The position numbers were made by a program, and so were the translations under genes. A DNA stretch of 64,000 nt from Arcuatula senhousia (Eukaryota; Mollusca; Bivalvia; Mytilida; Mytilidae), in contig OZ020316.1 of assembly GCA_963971305.1 (NCBI GenBank), forward strand, positions 15,084,745-15,148,744, written 5' to 3'. Below the pieces are notes generated by a model. That model was not told where the DNA came from and made no database searches. It saw only the letters and a list, made by a program, of their open reading frames with translations. Shown here piece by piece: positions 9,756-23,164 of this stretch. Each line of letters begins with the position of its first letter. Positions within the stretch are counted from its first letter, which is position 1.

Positions 9756-12700
9756 AAATAAAGCATTGTCAGTGTAACAGACACATTATATATCCCATGG
9801 ACTGTAGCGTATACATGTATAGCCATAAACAACAAAATCACAATGCTACATGTATAAGGCTCAGTCCAACACACACATTATATTACACTTGGACCGTGGC
9901 TCATAATACCACTTACTAGATCAATATCAAAGCTACATGTACATGTATAACATTGACAGTCCAACAGACACATTATGTACCACACAGACTGTTACATATA
10001 ATACCACATACTACATGTAGATCTATATCAAAGTTGCATGTACATGTATAACATTGTCAGTCCAACATACACATTATATACCACACAGACTGTTACATAT
10101 AATACCACATATTAGATCAATATTAAAGCTGCATGTACATGTATAACATTGTCAGTCCAACATACACATTATGTACCACACAGACTGATACATATAATAC
10201 AACATACTAGATCAATACCAAAGCTGCATGTACATGTATAACATTGTCAGTCCAACAGACACATTATGTACCACACAGACTGTTACATATATTACCACAT
10301 ACTAAATCAATATCAAAGCTGCATGTACATGTATAACATTGTCAGTCCAGCAGACACATTATGTACCACACAGACTGTTACATATAATACCACATACTAG
10401 ATCTATATCAAAGCTGCATGTACATGTATAACATTGTCAGTCCAACATACACATTATGTACCACACAGACTGTTACATATAATACCACATACTAAATCAA
10501 TATCAAAGCTGCATGTACATGTATAACATTGTCAGTCCAACAGACACATTATATACCACACAGACTGTTACATATAATACCACATACAAGATCAATATCA
10601 AAGCTGCATGTACATTTAAAACATTGTCAGTCCAGCAGACACATTGTATACCACACAGACTGATACATATAATACCTCATACTAGATCAATATCAAAGCT
10701 ACATGTACATGTATAACATTGTCAGTCCAACATACACATTATGTACCACACAGACTGATACATATAATACAACATACTAGATCAATACCAAAGCTGCATG
10801 TACATGTATAACATTGTCAGTCCAACAGACACATTATGTACCACACAGACTGTTACATATAATACCACATACTAGATCTGTATCAAAGCTGCATGTACAT
10901 GTATAACATTGTCAGTCCAACATACACATTATGTACCACACAGACTGTTACATATAATACCACATACTAAATCAATATCAAAGCTGCATGTACATGTATA
11001 ACATTGTCAGTCCAGCAGACACATTATGTACCACACAGACTGTTACATATAATACCACATACTAGATCTATATCAAAGCTGCATGTACATGTATAACATT
11101 GTCAGTCCAACATACACATTATGTACCACACAGACTGTTACATATAATACCACATACTAAATCAATATCAAAGCTGCATGTACATGTATAACATTGTCAG
11201 TCCAACAGACACATTATATACCACACAGACTGTTACATATAATACCACATACAAGATCAATATCAAAGCTGCATGTACATTTAAAACATTGTCAGTCCAG
11301 CAGACACATTGTATACCACACAGACTGTTACATATAATACCACAAACAACAATACCAAAGTTGCATGTACATGTACAGCATTGTCAGTCCAGCAGACACA
11401 TTGTATACTACACAGACTGTTACATATGATACCTCATACTAGATCTATATCAAAGCTTCATGTACATGTATAACATTGTCAGTCCAACATACACACTATG
11501 TACCACACAGACTGTTACATATAATACCACATTCTAAATCAATATCAAAGCTGCATGTACATGTATACCATTGTCAGTCCAACAGACACATTATGTTCCA
11601 CACAATACCACATACTAAACCAATATCAAAGCTACATGTTCATGTATAACATTGTCAGTCCAACATACACATTATGTTCAACACAATACCACATACTAAA
11701 TCAATATCAAAGCTGCATGTACATGTATAACATTGTCAGTCCAACAGACACATTATGTACCACACAGACTGTTACACATAATACCACATACTAAATCAAT
11801 ACCAAAGCTGCATGTACATGTATAACATTGTCAGTCCAACATACACATTATGTACCACACAGACTGTTACATATATTACCACATACTAAATCAATATCAA
11901 AGCTGCATGTACATGTATAACATTGTCAGTCCAGCAGACACATTATGTACCACACAGACTGTTACATATAATACCTCATACTAGATCAATATCAAAGCTG
12001 CATGTACATGTATAACATTGTCAGTCCAACATACACACTATGTACCACACAGACTGATACATATAATACCTCATACTAGATCAATATCAAAGCTACATGT
12101 ACATGTATACCATTGTCAGTCCAACAGACACATTATGTTCCACACAATACCACATACTAAACCAATATCAAAGCTACATGTTCATGTATAACATTGTCAG
12201 TCCAACATACACATTATTTTCCACACAATACCTCATACTAGATCAATATCAAAGCTGCATGTACATGTATAACATTGTCAGTCCAATATACACACTATGT
12301 ACCACACAGACTGATACATATAATACCTCATACTAGATCAATATCAAAGCTGCATGTACATGTATACCATTGTCAGTCCAGCATACACATTATATACCAC
12401 ACAGACTGTTACATATAATACAACATACTAGATCAATACCAAAGCTGCATGTACATGTATAACATTGTCAGTCCAACATACACATTATGTACCACACAGG
12501 CTGATACATATAATACAACATACTAGATCAATATCAAAGCTGCATGTACATGTATAACATTAACAGTCCAACAGACACATTATATACCACACAGACTGTT
12601 ACATATAATACAACATACTAGATCAATACCAAAGCTGCATGTACATGTATAACATTAACAGTCCAACAGACACATTATATACCACACAGACTGTTACATA

Positions 12701-14300
12701 TAATACAACATACTAGATCAATACCAAAGCTGCATGTACATGTATAACATTAACAGTCCAACAGACACATTATGTACCACACAGACTGTTACATATAATA
12801 CCACATACTAGATCAATATCAAAGCTACATGTACATGTATAACATTAACAGTCCAACAGACACATTATATACCACACAGACTGTTACATATAATACACCA
12901 TACTAGATCAATACCAAAGCTGCATGTACATGTATAACATTGTCAGTCCAACATACACATTATGTACCACACAGACTGATACATATAATACAACATACTA
13001 GATCAATATCAAAGCTGCATGTACATGTATAACATTGTCAGTCCAGCAGACACATTGTATACCACACAGACTGTTACATATAATACCTCATACTAGATCA
13101 ATATCAAAGCTACATGTACATGTATAACATTAACAGTCCAACAGACACATTATGTACCACACAGACTGTTACATATAATACCACATACAAGATCAATATC
13201 AAAGCTGCATGTACATTTATAACATTGTCAGTCCAACAGACACATTGTATACCACACAGACTGTTACATATAATACCACAAACAATAATACCAAAGTTGC
13301 ATGTACATGTATAACATTGTCAGTCCAACAGACACATTATGTACCACACAGACTGTTACATGTGATACCATATACTAGATCAATATCAAAGCTACATGTA
13401 CATGTATAACATTGTCAGTCCAGCATACACATTATATAACACACAGACTGTTACATATAATACCACATACAACAATATCAAAGCTGCATGTACATGTATA
13501 ACATTGTCAGTCCAACATACACATTATATGCCTCTTGGACTGTGGCTCATAATTTCACATACTAGATGAATATCAAAGATACATGTGCATGTATAACAAT
13601 GTCAGTCCAACTGACATATTGTATACAGCATGGACTTTTGCATATAATGCTCTATGCAACAATATTAGCAGGCTACATGTACTTGTATATAGTCAGTCCA
13701 ACTGTCATATTGAATACCTCTTGGACTGTAGCAAATAATTCCACATTTAACAATATCACAAATAAGACAACATGTACATGTATAACTTTTCAGTCCAGCT
13801 GTCATATTAAATGCCTCTTTGACTGTAGCAATATGATACCACATACAACAATATCACAAGACAACATGTACATGTATAACATATTCAGTCCAACTGTCAT
13901 ATTAAATACCTCTTGAACTGTAGCATGTTATACCACATATAACAATACCAAAGTTATGTGTACATGTATAACATTGTCTGTACAACTGACATATTATATA
14001 CAGCATGGAATGAACACACAGTACCACACATAAGAATATCACAAGACTAAATGAACACTGTATTTAATTTTCAGTCCAACTGACATATTATATACAGTAT
14101 GGACTGCAAAACACTGAAACCACATATAAGAATATCACAAGTATGAATGTATATGTATAACATAGTCAGTCCAACACTCACATAATATACCTCTTTGACT
14201 GTAGCAAACGATACCACTAGACTATATGTACATGTATAATATTGTCAGTCCAACTGTCATTTTATACACAGCATGGGCTGCAGTGTACAGTAATACAAAG
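9755..14300 (+). repeat. 95-bp satellite array, left arm (about 46 units)
   Basis: The monomer is about 95 bp (for example 10,261 to 10,356). It holds ACATTGTCAGTCCAACAGAC, CACACAGACTGTTACATA, TAATACCACATACTAGATC and the palindromic TACATGTACATG block. Units from 9,955 to about 13,500 are very similar; both ends are degenerate. Repeats of several monomers recur: about 665 bp (10,513 and 11,178) and 542 bp (11,555 and 12,097). As 95 is not a multiple of three, open frames here are by-products. The reverse-oriented partner is at 25,300-30,735. Confidence 0.9.
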
Positions 14301-16384
14301 GATTAGCATTGCATATGTTATGAAAAAAGCTATTCAATTGATTTGAAGTTCATGAAATATAACTGTTAATTTGAATGCTTTATTTTGTAAAGATTTAATT
14401 ATTTAAGTAAATAAATATAGACATCCATAAATGCATAAAACTACATTTTTTTTATTAATGTCTCCATGCAAAAACCATTTGGATATGAAAAGCAACAAGC
14501 AATAGAATATGACTACATGTATGACCATCCTATCTCTACAGTATCAATGAAACTTAATATAGTATATCATTTAGGAAATTCCACATATATTTTCATAGTT
14601 TTGTTGTATTCTTTAACATATTGTTAAAAAGGGCAGATTAATCAACCTCTAGGTGGAAGACTCAACTCAAATGCAAACAATTCACTTTTATTTTATTGTA
14701 TTTGTAGGAATCTATAGAGAAAGGTGTTGACTGTGATGAAAGGGTTATTGATAATTAGATAAGTTCAAAAGGTGAGCCATTTAATGACCATCTTGGCAGA
14801 TTTTTTTTGAAAGGTTAAAAAATAAAGCAATAGAAAAATAAAACATTGGTGAAGTGGAAAAATTTTAAATTATAAGAAAAAAAAACATAAACATGTTGAA
14901 TATTTAAAAAAGATCTATTCTCATCTCATGTGAAAGAGGACTGACGAGTGAACTATTCGTTGTCTTTAAGCTACTATAATTATATAAAGATCAGCATTTA
15001 ACGTATATCCATGTTGACAAATATTTTTAAATTTGTTCACTTATATTCTTTTTTTACAGTTTTTATCGCACAATTGACATTGGTGGAAGAGAAAATCCTA
15101 CACTACAACATTAAAGTCAAAAGAATCAAAGATCAACTATGGTGCATCCAAGGGTTGATGAAAATAAAACATTTATCAGAATATTTTTCATGAATTGTTT
15201 AAGTCTGGCATTTGGCTTTTATCAATCATGCCAATTCTATGAAACTTATCATTTGAACAACAAATTGATTTTATCAATTTGTAATCACCTTTACATATAA
15301 GTTCACCTGGACCCAAGGGCATGGGAGATATTTCCATGACTTGGTGTCTGTTGTCTGTTTGTTTTTCAATTATCTAATATTTTGATAGAATTTAAGGGAA
15401 CTTGGTATGATTGATACAAGCAAAGGTGTACCAAAAGGGGAATAAAATATACTTAATCCAAAAAGACAAAGACAAAATCAGTCAACATTAAAAAACCACA
15501 ACGGAAAACATAAAACAACCAAACCCCAATCAGCAACATGAACTCAATTTGCTTAAACAAGATCCTTAGGGCATCTTGCACAAAATGTGAGTTTCAATTT
15601 TTGACCCTCCAAAAACATGGTCACTGTTACTAAAATAGGAGATATGGTGAAATCACCTAAAAAGGCATTTAGCTCAGGAATTATATTTCATTTAAAAATT
15701 CTTAAGGTTCAAATGTTCTTTAGAATCAGAAGTTCTACCAAGAAGTAAAGAGAAATCAATGGGGCATTTTAGTGTCAAAAGTATGAAAGGGCAACATCAA
15801 AACCAGTTAATAGAACAAGAACAGCACGAGTAAATACAAAACTTTAAAAAAAAAAACAAATAAACTGAACAGAAATACACAAATCAAATCAAGTCATAAC
15901 AAGAATGAACTCAGGTGCTAAGGAAGAGTAAGTTGTTCCTACCTGCCAAAGTCTCCATTTAACCAAAATTTCAGATGAACCCTTTATGTGGTTTTATCCC
16001 ATTTAAAGGTTGACAATTGAGTTTGTTAAAGGTTGACAATTGAGTTTTTTGCTTATAGTGAAAACTATTGCATTTAAAAAAAAGCTTTTGCTTGCTTAAA
16101 TATTCAGCTTAAAAAAAAGTTGGACTGACCCCTCTTAGGTGTTATATGGTATTTTATTCAGCTCTTTTAAGACCAATATTTTTAATTGCAAGAAGCAGAG
16201 GTTTACAAATGGAACAATCGAATGACACAACTCCATTAGTTCTGAAAATCCGAAAGACACATCATGACAAAAAAAAAACCAAGACCACACAGACAGGGAG
16301 ACTATAAAAACACCCCTTTACGTATGTGATAAACATCTTTTCAAAAGGGAATATAAGATTTTCATTAAAAAATAAAGCAAGAAT
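14301..16384. other. Non-coding spacer between the two left satellite families
   Basis: AT-rich with no clear mirror copy in the right arm and no recognisable gene. Small mollusc-type dispersed-repeat pieces occur (GTTCACCTGGACCCAAGGGC at 15,301-15,320). A short duplication of AAAGGTTGACAATTGAGTTT lies at 16,006-16,048. Confidence 0.5.
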
Positions 16385-17130
16385 AGCTGCCAGTCGTACA
16401 TACAATATAAGTATATGGACTGTCGCCCATTATATACTGCATATAGAAGGGGTTTTGGTCTAAGGTTTATCAAGAACAGCTCCCAGTCCTTCACGTGTAC
16501 TATATAAGCATATGGACTGTCGTCCACTATACTACATATAGAAGGGTTATTGATCTTAGGTTTGTCAAGAAAAGCTGCCCGTCCTTCACGTGCACTATAT
16601 AAGCGTATGGACTGTTGCATAGAAGGGTTGTTTATCTAAGGTTTGTCAAGAACAGCTCTCAGTCCTTCACGCCGTGTACTATATAAGCGTATGGACTGTC
16701 GTCCACTATACTACATATAGAAGGGTTATTGATCTAAGGTTTGTCAAGAACAGCCCCTAGTCCTTAACGTGCACTATATAAGCGTATGGACTGTTGCTAA
16801 TTATACTGCATATAGAAGGGTTATTGATCTAAGGTTTGTCAAGAACAGCTCCCAGTCCTTCATGTGTACTCGTGATATAAGCGTATGGACTGTTGCCCAT
16901 TATACTACATATAGAAGTGTTGTTGGTCTAAGGTTTGTCAAGAACAGCTCCCAGTCCTTCATGTGTACTCATGATATAAGTGTATGGACTATTGTTTTTT
17001 ATATTACATATAGAAGGGTTACTGAACAGCTCCAAGTCCTTCACGTGTACTATATAAGCGTTTGGACTGTTTTCATTTATTATACATATAGAGATTGTTG
17101 GTCTTTGATCATGATTTGTCAGGATAGAAG
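16385..17130 (+). repeat. Second 95-bp tandem family, left (about 8 units)
   Basis: Units hold CAGTCCTTCACGTGTACTAT, AAGCGTATGGACTGT, ATAGAAGGGTTATTGAT and AAGGTTTGTCAAGAACAGC, with a period near 95 bp. The reverse complement family, more diverged, is at 23,165-24,085. Each unit pairs CAGTCC with GGACTG across about 25-30 bp and could form a short hairpin. Confidence 0.85.
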
Positions 17131-18400
17131 TTAATGTTTATAAATGTGTCCGTTTATGGACTATTGTATGTATTATTTTCTAAAACATGTCTAAGTTTAT
17201 TAGATACAAATTAAAAAAGTTCCAGGTAATAAATTTCGCTAAGCCTGATGCGCGTTTCGTCTTTTTAAGACTTTTCAGATGAACACTAGCCAAAATATTG
17301 AAAAAGACCAAACATTACTCAGTTATCAGATTGAATACATAATATACATAAATATATAATAATACATAAATAACATTGAATAATAAAACAAAAACTACCG
17401 AACAGGATAATAAAATTATGACTAATATCAATCTACGTCTGGTGTCAGCAGAACCTTAGGGTGAAGACAATTAGAAATTTAAACGGATTTATAGGTTTGA
17501 TATGTTCTTCAACACAAAGGTGGAGATGCTTGAGCGGGCTAACTTCGGGGACTTAACATCTCACCAGCAGCGCTAACCTTCACGGACGTTAGAAATGCAA
17601 ATTACAACAAAGTTCCATTTCCAACAAACATACACTCAGAGGACATAAGCACTGATTTTTTTTTTAAATTTTACCGATTTAGTATAGATGCAAATAATTT
17701 TTTTCAGAAACATGAATGGTAATAAAAGACATTTTGTTCCCGAAACGGACGCCCTTTATTAAATGTTTGAAAAAAAGTGTCAAATGTAACAAAATCCATA
17801 AAAAGGCCGAAAAGTTGGCTTAAAATTTCGTCTCGAATGTATAAAGAACAGTATTTTTAAATTGCAGCTATAAATCCTTCACGTTTTTACACATTTTGAA
17901 AAACGCCAAAACCTCCTATTTGCCGCAAAAATCAATTTATTTCATATTTGAACGCTTTTATTCAAATTGTTTTCGCTTTTTTGCACTGTTTGGTTATTGG
18001 TTTCCATTTTAGTCACTAAATACACCATTTATTTGGTTTTATAATATATTCAAGAATATGCCCAAACGACATAATGTCCCGTCATCGTAAAGTATTTCAC
18101 CGTAAAGTTCCTTAAACCTGAAGGTAAACATGTAAGTATGTCTGTGAACAATCCACTATGAAGTTAATGAGCAACTTCATTGTGATTCTTGTTCATAGTT
18201 ACCCTGATGTATATGCGTTAAAAGTTTCATGATGATACCATACTTTCTTAGTGGTAAAGTAACTTAAACTAAAAGGTAATCTTGATGGACGGACGAACGG
18301 ACATACGAACAAATCCGAACAATTTGTCTCTCCACTTTCGAAGACAGAGAAGAAAAATATGCACCTAATTAGTTTGTGTATTAAGCCCTGACATGCAAAC
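17131..18400. other. Central spacer, part 1: dispersed-repeat fragments
   Basis: Bases 17,225-17,300 hold a minus-strand relic of the hammerhead-bearing repeat (see separate entry). Bases 18,060-18,330 resemble a dispersed mollusc repeat ending in GGACGGACGAACGGAC. No exon is recognised. Confidence 0.5.
17233..17285 (-). pseudogene. Decayed hammerhead ribozyme copy
   Basis: The minus strand reads CTGAAAAGTC, a loop, GACGAAACGCGCATC, AGGC. The layout is that of the motif at 37,543-37,586, but the invariant CTGATGA is CTGAAAA, so self-cleavage is not expected. It belongs to the same dispersed repeat. Confidence 0.7.
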
Positions 18401-18409
18401 AAAACTATC

Positions 18410-18618
18410 AATAATATACCAAAGAGAAAGATTTGATGGAACAAAAATGTATCTAACCAAATTATCAATTAACGGGAATTCTTACCATTTACGCAGGAAC
18501 ATCAAAAGGAGTACTAGACTTTTTAAATCTAAATTTGAAAATGAAAAATATCGTTTTTATTGGAAATCAATCACAGCGTCAGTTATTAACAAAATTAAGA
18601 ATAAGTGATCATATAGAT
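18410..18618 (+). pseudogene. LINE RT C-terminal remnant, upstream half
   Basis: The plus strand codes for a decayed C-terminal part of a non-LTR RT polyprotein: STRLFKSKFENEKYRF, then a shifted frame with LLTKLRISDH. The S-D-H block normally leads straight into the zinc-finger-like tail found at 19,390-19,530. The two halves are separated by the TIR element 18,619-19,381. Confidence 0.6.
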
Positions 18619-19381
18619 CAGGGGCCATGTAAACGAAGGTGTCTTAGGATTAGGATATGTCTAAGGATGGTCTTTGGACAAGTCTCAGTCCGAAGTCGTG
18701 ATATTGAAGGCATCCTAAATAAGGACATGTCCCAATTTTGGTCCTAAATTTAGGATGTGAAACTGTTGTCCTAAGACCATCCTTGTGCCTTTCAACGAAA
18801 AAAAGTGTCTGAAATTTGTCTTATCTCACTGAATTAGGTTGTATGTGACCAAACTCTCATTTTTTGATATTTTACTTTCTAAATAAAAAGAAATGTTTTC
18901 CATTTCCAAATATCTACCCATTCATTAACCCTAATGTATTTGATATTGTTTGTCTGTCTTAAAGCAAATATTCTAATGAATGTAGACTTTTCACAATTCA
19001 AAATAAGTGCAAGGTGCAAACAAAGCTAATGAAAACATATAGTTTTAATTAATGATACTGCAATCGTTTTATACTTTAAAAAACAAAGTTTTCGAAATAA
19101 AAAGAAACCGTTAACATATATTTTATATTCATAAATCATTTGTTAATGTAAAACAAAAACCTTCCCTTTTTTCAGATGCCTTTATATTGGCTTAAATGTA
19201 TAACATATGGCTATATAGGATTATCCTATATTCGATTAATTATTATTTATTGTGATCCTAAGATGGCTTCGTTTTACATCCTAGGACGTGTCTAAGGATG
19301 ATCCTTTCTATATCCTTTTTTTTTTCAGTGCTAAGACATAGTTTAGGACATAGCTTAGGATAGCTTCATTAACCCGGCCCC
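18619..19381. mobile_element. 0.76-kb TIR element inserted in a LINE remnant
   Basis: The left end GGGGCCATGTAAACGAAG (18,621) faces the right end CTTCATTAACCCGGCCCC (to 19,381). The inverted ends are imperfect after GGGGCC. AGAT on both sides (18,615-18,618 and 19,382-19,385) may be a target duplication. Subterminal TCCTAAG/CTTAGGA motifs recur many times near both ends, a pattern seen in hAT- or other cut-and-paste-derived MITEs. No open frame of note. Confidence 0.65.
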
Positions 19382-19385
19382 AGAT

Positions 19386-19534
19386 AAATAGGGTTAGAAG
19401 TTAAAGATCGTGTATGTAAAGTTTGTAATTCAAATCTTGTAGAAGAAGAATTACACTTTTTTACCGAATGTAACATCTATGAAAATGAACGTAAAGATTT
19501 ATTTGCTTTATATTTAATATCCAAAAAAATATAA
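19386..19534 (+). pseudogene. LINE RT C-terminal tail
   Basis: The frame reads GLEVKDRVCKVCN, then EEELHFFTECNIYENERKDLF. This is the CxxC...HxxxxC zinc-finger-like tail at the C-terminus of many non-LTR RT proteins. It is the downstream half of the remnant at 18,410-18,618, and it ends with a stop near 19,532. Confidence 0.65.
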
Positions 19535-20098
19535 GAATTTTGAAAATCTCTCAAACAAAAATAAATTTATACATCAACCTTTCATAATATTAGAAACCAA
19601 ATATAAATTTTTATAATCATTATTATTAATATAGGATCAGTGTGTTTCCTCAAGAAATATGTCATGGGGCTAACAGTTGTTGTTGTTTGTTTCTTTTTCT
19701 TTTAATAAACACAATTGTTTTTTCATCGTTTTCATTATGATTATCATTTAACTATAATTTTACTAATCATACAAACGTTTAAAGTTTACTTATTTCGTTT
19801 CAACTTTATTTTATTGTTCATATTTATATTTATATTTAAAATGATTATATGCTCAATATTGGGCGCAATGTTTTGCAAATAAAATATCTTGTATCTTGTA
19901 CGCCAGTCTTACATATTAGATGCGTGTACAGTCGTTCATAATTTAATTCAACTTATCCACTTCATTTTGAATTTTGCTTTAAACCAAACGTCTTAGACAA
20001 GAGCTGTTATTTAGCAAAAATTCTCACGCGTATATGATAAAAAAATATATAATATTTTGAAAAAAAATGATCGTACATACTGATAAGTTACATGATGA
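19535..20098. other. Central spacer, part 2
   Basis: AT-rich. The first 350 bp are probably the 3' end of the LINE (ATAAAATATCTTGTATCTTGTA near 19,880). Nothing else is recognised. Confidence 0.45.
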
Positions 20099-20102
20099 TT
20101 AA

Positions 20103-20666
20103 GGTTAGTGAGGACACCTGTCATGTGACCAAAAACAGCTACAAATGCAAAAAAAAAAACAAGTGCAAATGTCACAAATATCTTGAAACTTGTGTCAAAT
20201 GGTTTCTTTTAATAAAACTTAATCAAAATATATTAATTTTAATACAAATAAAACAACCATTCCTTCATAAATAAAATTTTCAAATAAAACAAGGGAGATA
20301 ATCCACTTGAAAAATGACCAAAAAATTACAAAGATTTGTATTGTAGACAGAAAAGTAAGCTGGTGACCCCAAGTTTTTATTGTTTTATATCAAAATATAT
20401 TGTATTTCATTGATTTTTATCAAATAAAAATAAAAATTAAATTCGTGGATTTTTTCTGCGACAAGATTTTATGCTAATTATTTGGCCTTTCCTATATAAT
20501 CTATAGTAATTTGGGAAAACTTTGAGCCTAAATTTTGGGAAAACAAGCCTGGAAAGGGGGTCCAATATTTTTACTCAAGAAAAAGTATTTACCTAATGAT
20601 AACATATAAAAAAATTGGACATTTTAAATTCAGCATTATTTTTGGGGTCAGGTGTCCTCACTAACC
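20103..20666. mobile_element. 564-bp TIR element flanked by TTAA
   Basis: The perfect 18-bp inverted ends GGTTAGTGAGGACACCTG and its complement enclose 564 bp. TTAA lies on both sides (20,099-20,102 and 20,667-20,670). TTAA is the target of piggyBac-type elements, but as TTAA contains TA a mariner-type origin is also possible. It is non-autonomous and lies almost at the mirror axis of the large inverted repeat. Confidence 0.75.
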
Positions 20667-20670
20667 TTAA

Positions 20671-22452
20671 TTTATGGCAACTTGAAACAACTTACAATAA
20701 ATCGCAACATATTAAAAAAATTGCAGACGATGTAAAATTGTTTCACAAGTCAAAGCAAATATGAAAAGCTGATTTCGACATAACGTTAACCTACTGTAAC
20801 AGATCCAGAGGAGGGCGGAGGGTTAATCGGGAAATATTAATTTTTGTGTAAAATTGAAAAATCTGTCAAAGTCAAAAATGGCTGGATTCCGTTAAACAGG
20901 AAGTATGTGAGCGACATACCTGAAATCGTATCCCACGTTATTGGACCCCACCCTGATGCTGTATACCAAATATCAAGTGGCTGTGATTAGTAGTTGCTGG
21001 GAAAACTGTTACGAAAATTTCTTCCCCGCCCGCACGCCGCCCGCCCGACACCATTTTATTACCCGGATTTTTCACTCCGTGAAATCCGACCAAAAACTAC
21101 TATAAATTTGACATTTTTTCAATTACGCCCACCCCGTTTCATTGAATTCTGGAATCGTCCCTGTGTTTGCATCTTTATATAAAGGAAGAAAGCTTAAAAA
21201 CAGCAAGTATTTCATATGAAGACGCAGCCTCCATATTCCAGCCGCAACTTAGAGATCAACAAGAGAAAACAGTTAAGCAACAGTCGTCATTGATCGCCGC
21301 ATTGCATTTGCCTTATGCCAAAAAAAAATATACGTAGAACAATTCATATGATATTATAAGATATAATTCATAACCTTCATTTGACATTTTACAAGTAATT
21401 TTTTAACCATAAAAAATACCATAAGGACGTATCCTGTCCATTTAAACCCTTTTTTTCAAAGTTCAAATTATACAATTAAATCTATGGATACAGGAATCAC
21501 TAGAAATTGAAGTAATGCCTTAGTACCGTTATAAACCAAGTGAACCTAAAATATCAATAACAAAAATAAGAAGTTAGGAATGTATGGTTTCCTAGATATA
21601 TGAACTTGAACAATATAGAAACCGACACAAACAGTTTTCATACAAACATTTCAAATTTTGTTGCTTGAACCTGTATCAAACCAGGACAATTCTACTTTAA
21701 ACCAATTTCTTTCAATTTAAACTTTGTTTACTTATATATAGCGGCTTCTCTTTTTGAACAGATAAAATTGATCATCACTGATCGCTAAATTTCTTGCTAC
21801 CTTCTTGAATCAATAGTCACTTTTTATATCTGGATTTGAATTGATAATCGTGCATGTTTTCACATAATATGATAAAAATGAAAGATCTAAAAAGCTTCAG
21901 AAATAATTGTGAGGTCTTTCTCTTTCCAAACATGAAACATTTCTATTTCCCCCATTTCAACACACTTAAGATGCGTTTTATGGTAAACTTAACAGCGAGG
22001 TTTAAAGAGAATGTTTATGTGGCCAATTATTCTTATTGAAAAACAATAATACTGATAATCAAAGAAAAGCGTTTCTTTTCTTTGATTATTGGTGTCATAT
22101 TTAAACCGTGGTTGTATAAATAAAGGTGATAACAAAATAACCAAACCTGGAGGATCAATCTCAATGTCAAAGAGAAAAGACAAAACATTGAAGACACACC
22201 CGTAAAATTAAAGATCGCAATGGTCCTGACTTGGTACAGGCATTTCAAATGAAATGGTGGGTTAAACCAGATTTTATTGCGCGCGAAACCTCACTCTGCA
22301 ATTGTGAACTTAGGGTCCGATATTGACACAAAACGAAGAACGGTTGCGAAGACACAAAAGGGAAAATAAGATAATTAGATGACCATCTCAGTACAACAAT
22401 TAGCAAAACACTAATCAAAACAATTACTAAACCATTATGTTTAACAAAATTT
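20671..22452. other. Central spacer, part 3
   Basis: Bases 20,805-20,835 (GATCCAGAGGAGGGCGGAGG) and 21,120-21,170 look like the two ends of a degraded MITE of the family also present in both arms (8,932 and 31,420). Around 20,900-21,060 is another dispersed fragment. The remainder is AT-rich with no gene recognised. Confidence 0.45.
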
Positions 22453-23010
22453 TTAATTTTTCCAATGGTTGATAACGAAGGATTTTTTTAGGGACTGTAT
22501 GAGATGGTTTTTCTTGTAACCTTGGTCTAACAGTCGGCCATGGAGATATATAAAAATCAGAAAAAAAATTGTACAAGCCCTGGCATATTCAATATGTTGT
22601 GAAATATAAGCACCGTGAGCAGGTAAAGTAGGTATGTTGATTTCAAGGTTAGGAAAATTAATCATAATTCAAAGTCGTCTCAATTATCGTTATTTTTTTT
22701 ATACCGAGATTACATCTCTGGTCATATTTGAGATGCAAATTCAAGAATAATCTGCAACTGGATTCGGTGGCTTCCTTTATCTCCGGCGGATATAACAAAG
22801 GTTTCCATCTACCAATCGAAGCGTTGTTTACAGGGAGAGGACATTAAGTGAGATTAAAGAACCTCGTCTCTCTCATCTTATTGTTCTTTAAGAGTTCTTG
22901 AAGATATCTAGTCTCGTAAGATTATAAAAACATATCGGCGAGGAAAGGAGCACAATTTGCGCCCATTGGAATGCCAAATTTTTTGTTGACAAATTTCTCC
23001 TCCAAATGTG
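22453..23010 (-). pseudogene. Penelope-like RT relic
   Basis: Minus-strand fragments in several frames: KKFGIPMGANCAPFLADMF (motif B, about 22,925-22,985), ETRYLQELLKNNK, YPPEIKEATES, then INFPNLEINIPTLPAHGAYI (thumb; the latter is open to 22,453). Motif C is lost. Several stops and shifts mark an old copy, clearly more decayed than the Naiad at 2.8-5.4 kb. Confidence 0.75.
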
Positions 23011-23164
23011 ACAAATACAGAGAATCTCCAAACTGGTTACTTTAACATTAACACTTTTAATAGACATCTATTAAAATGACATTGTCAAATATGCGTTGGG
23101 TCCGTCAACTAATTCTACTCTTTCTATCGAAGTGCATGTATTCTAATAGTGAAAAGCTTCAGAC

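Noticed and set aside
9638..9874. Minus-strand 78-codon frame, with a near-identical copy at 30,612-30,848.
   Set aside because: Its conservation follows from the inverted repeat itself. It runs into satellite sequence, has no domain, and shows no sign of codon-level constraint.
10513..13409. Several open frames of 60-120 codons with similar peptides (MYMYNIVSPTDTLYTTQTV...) in the left array, and likewise in the right array.
   Set aside because: They are by-products of a 95-bp satellite. The frame changes from unit to unit and no frame is kept across units.
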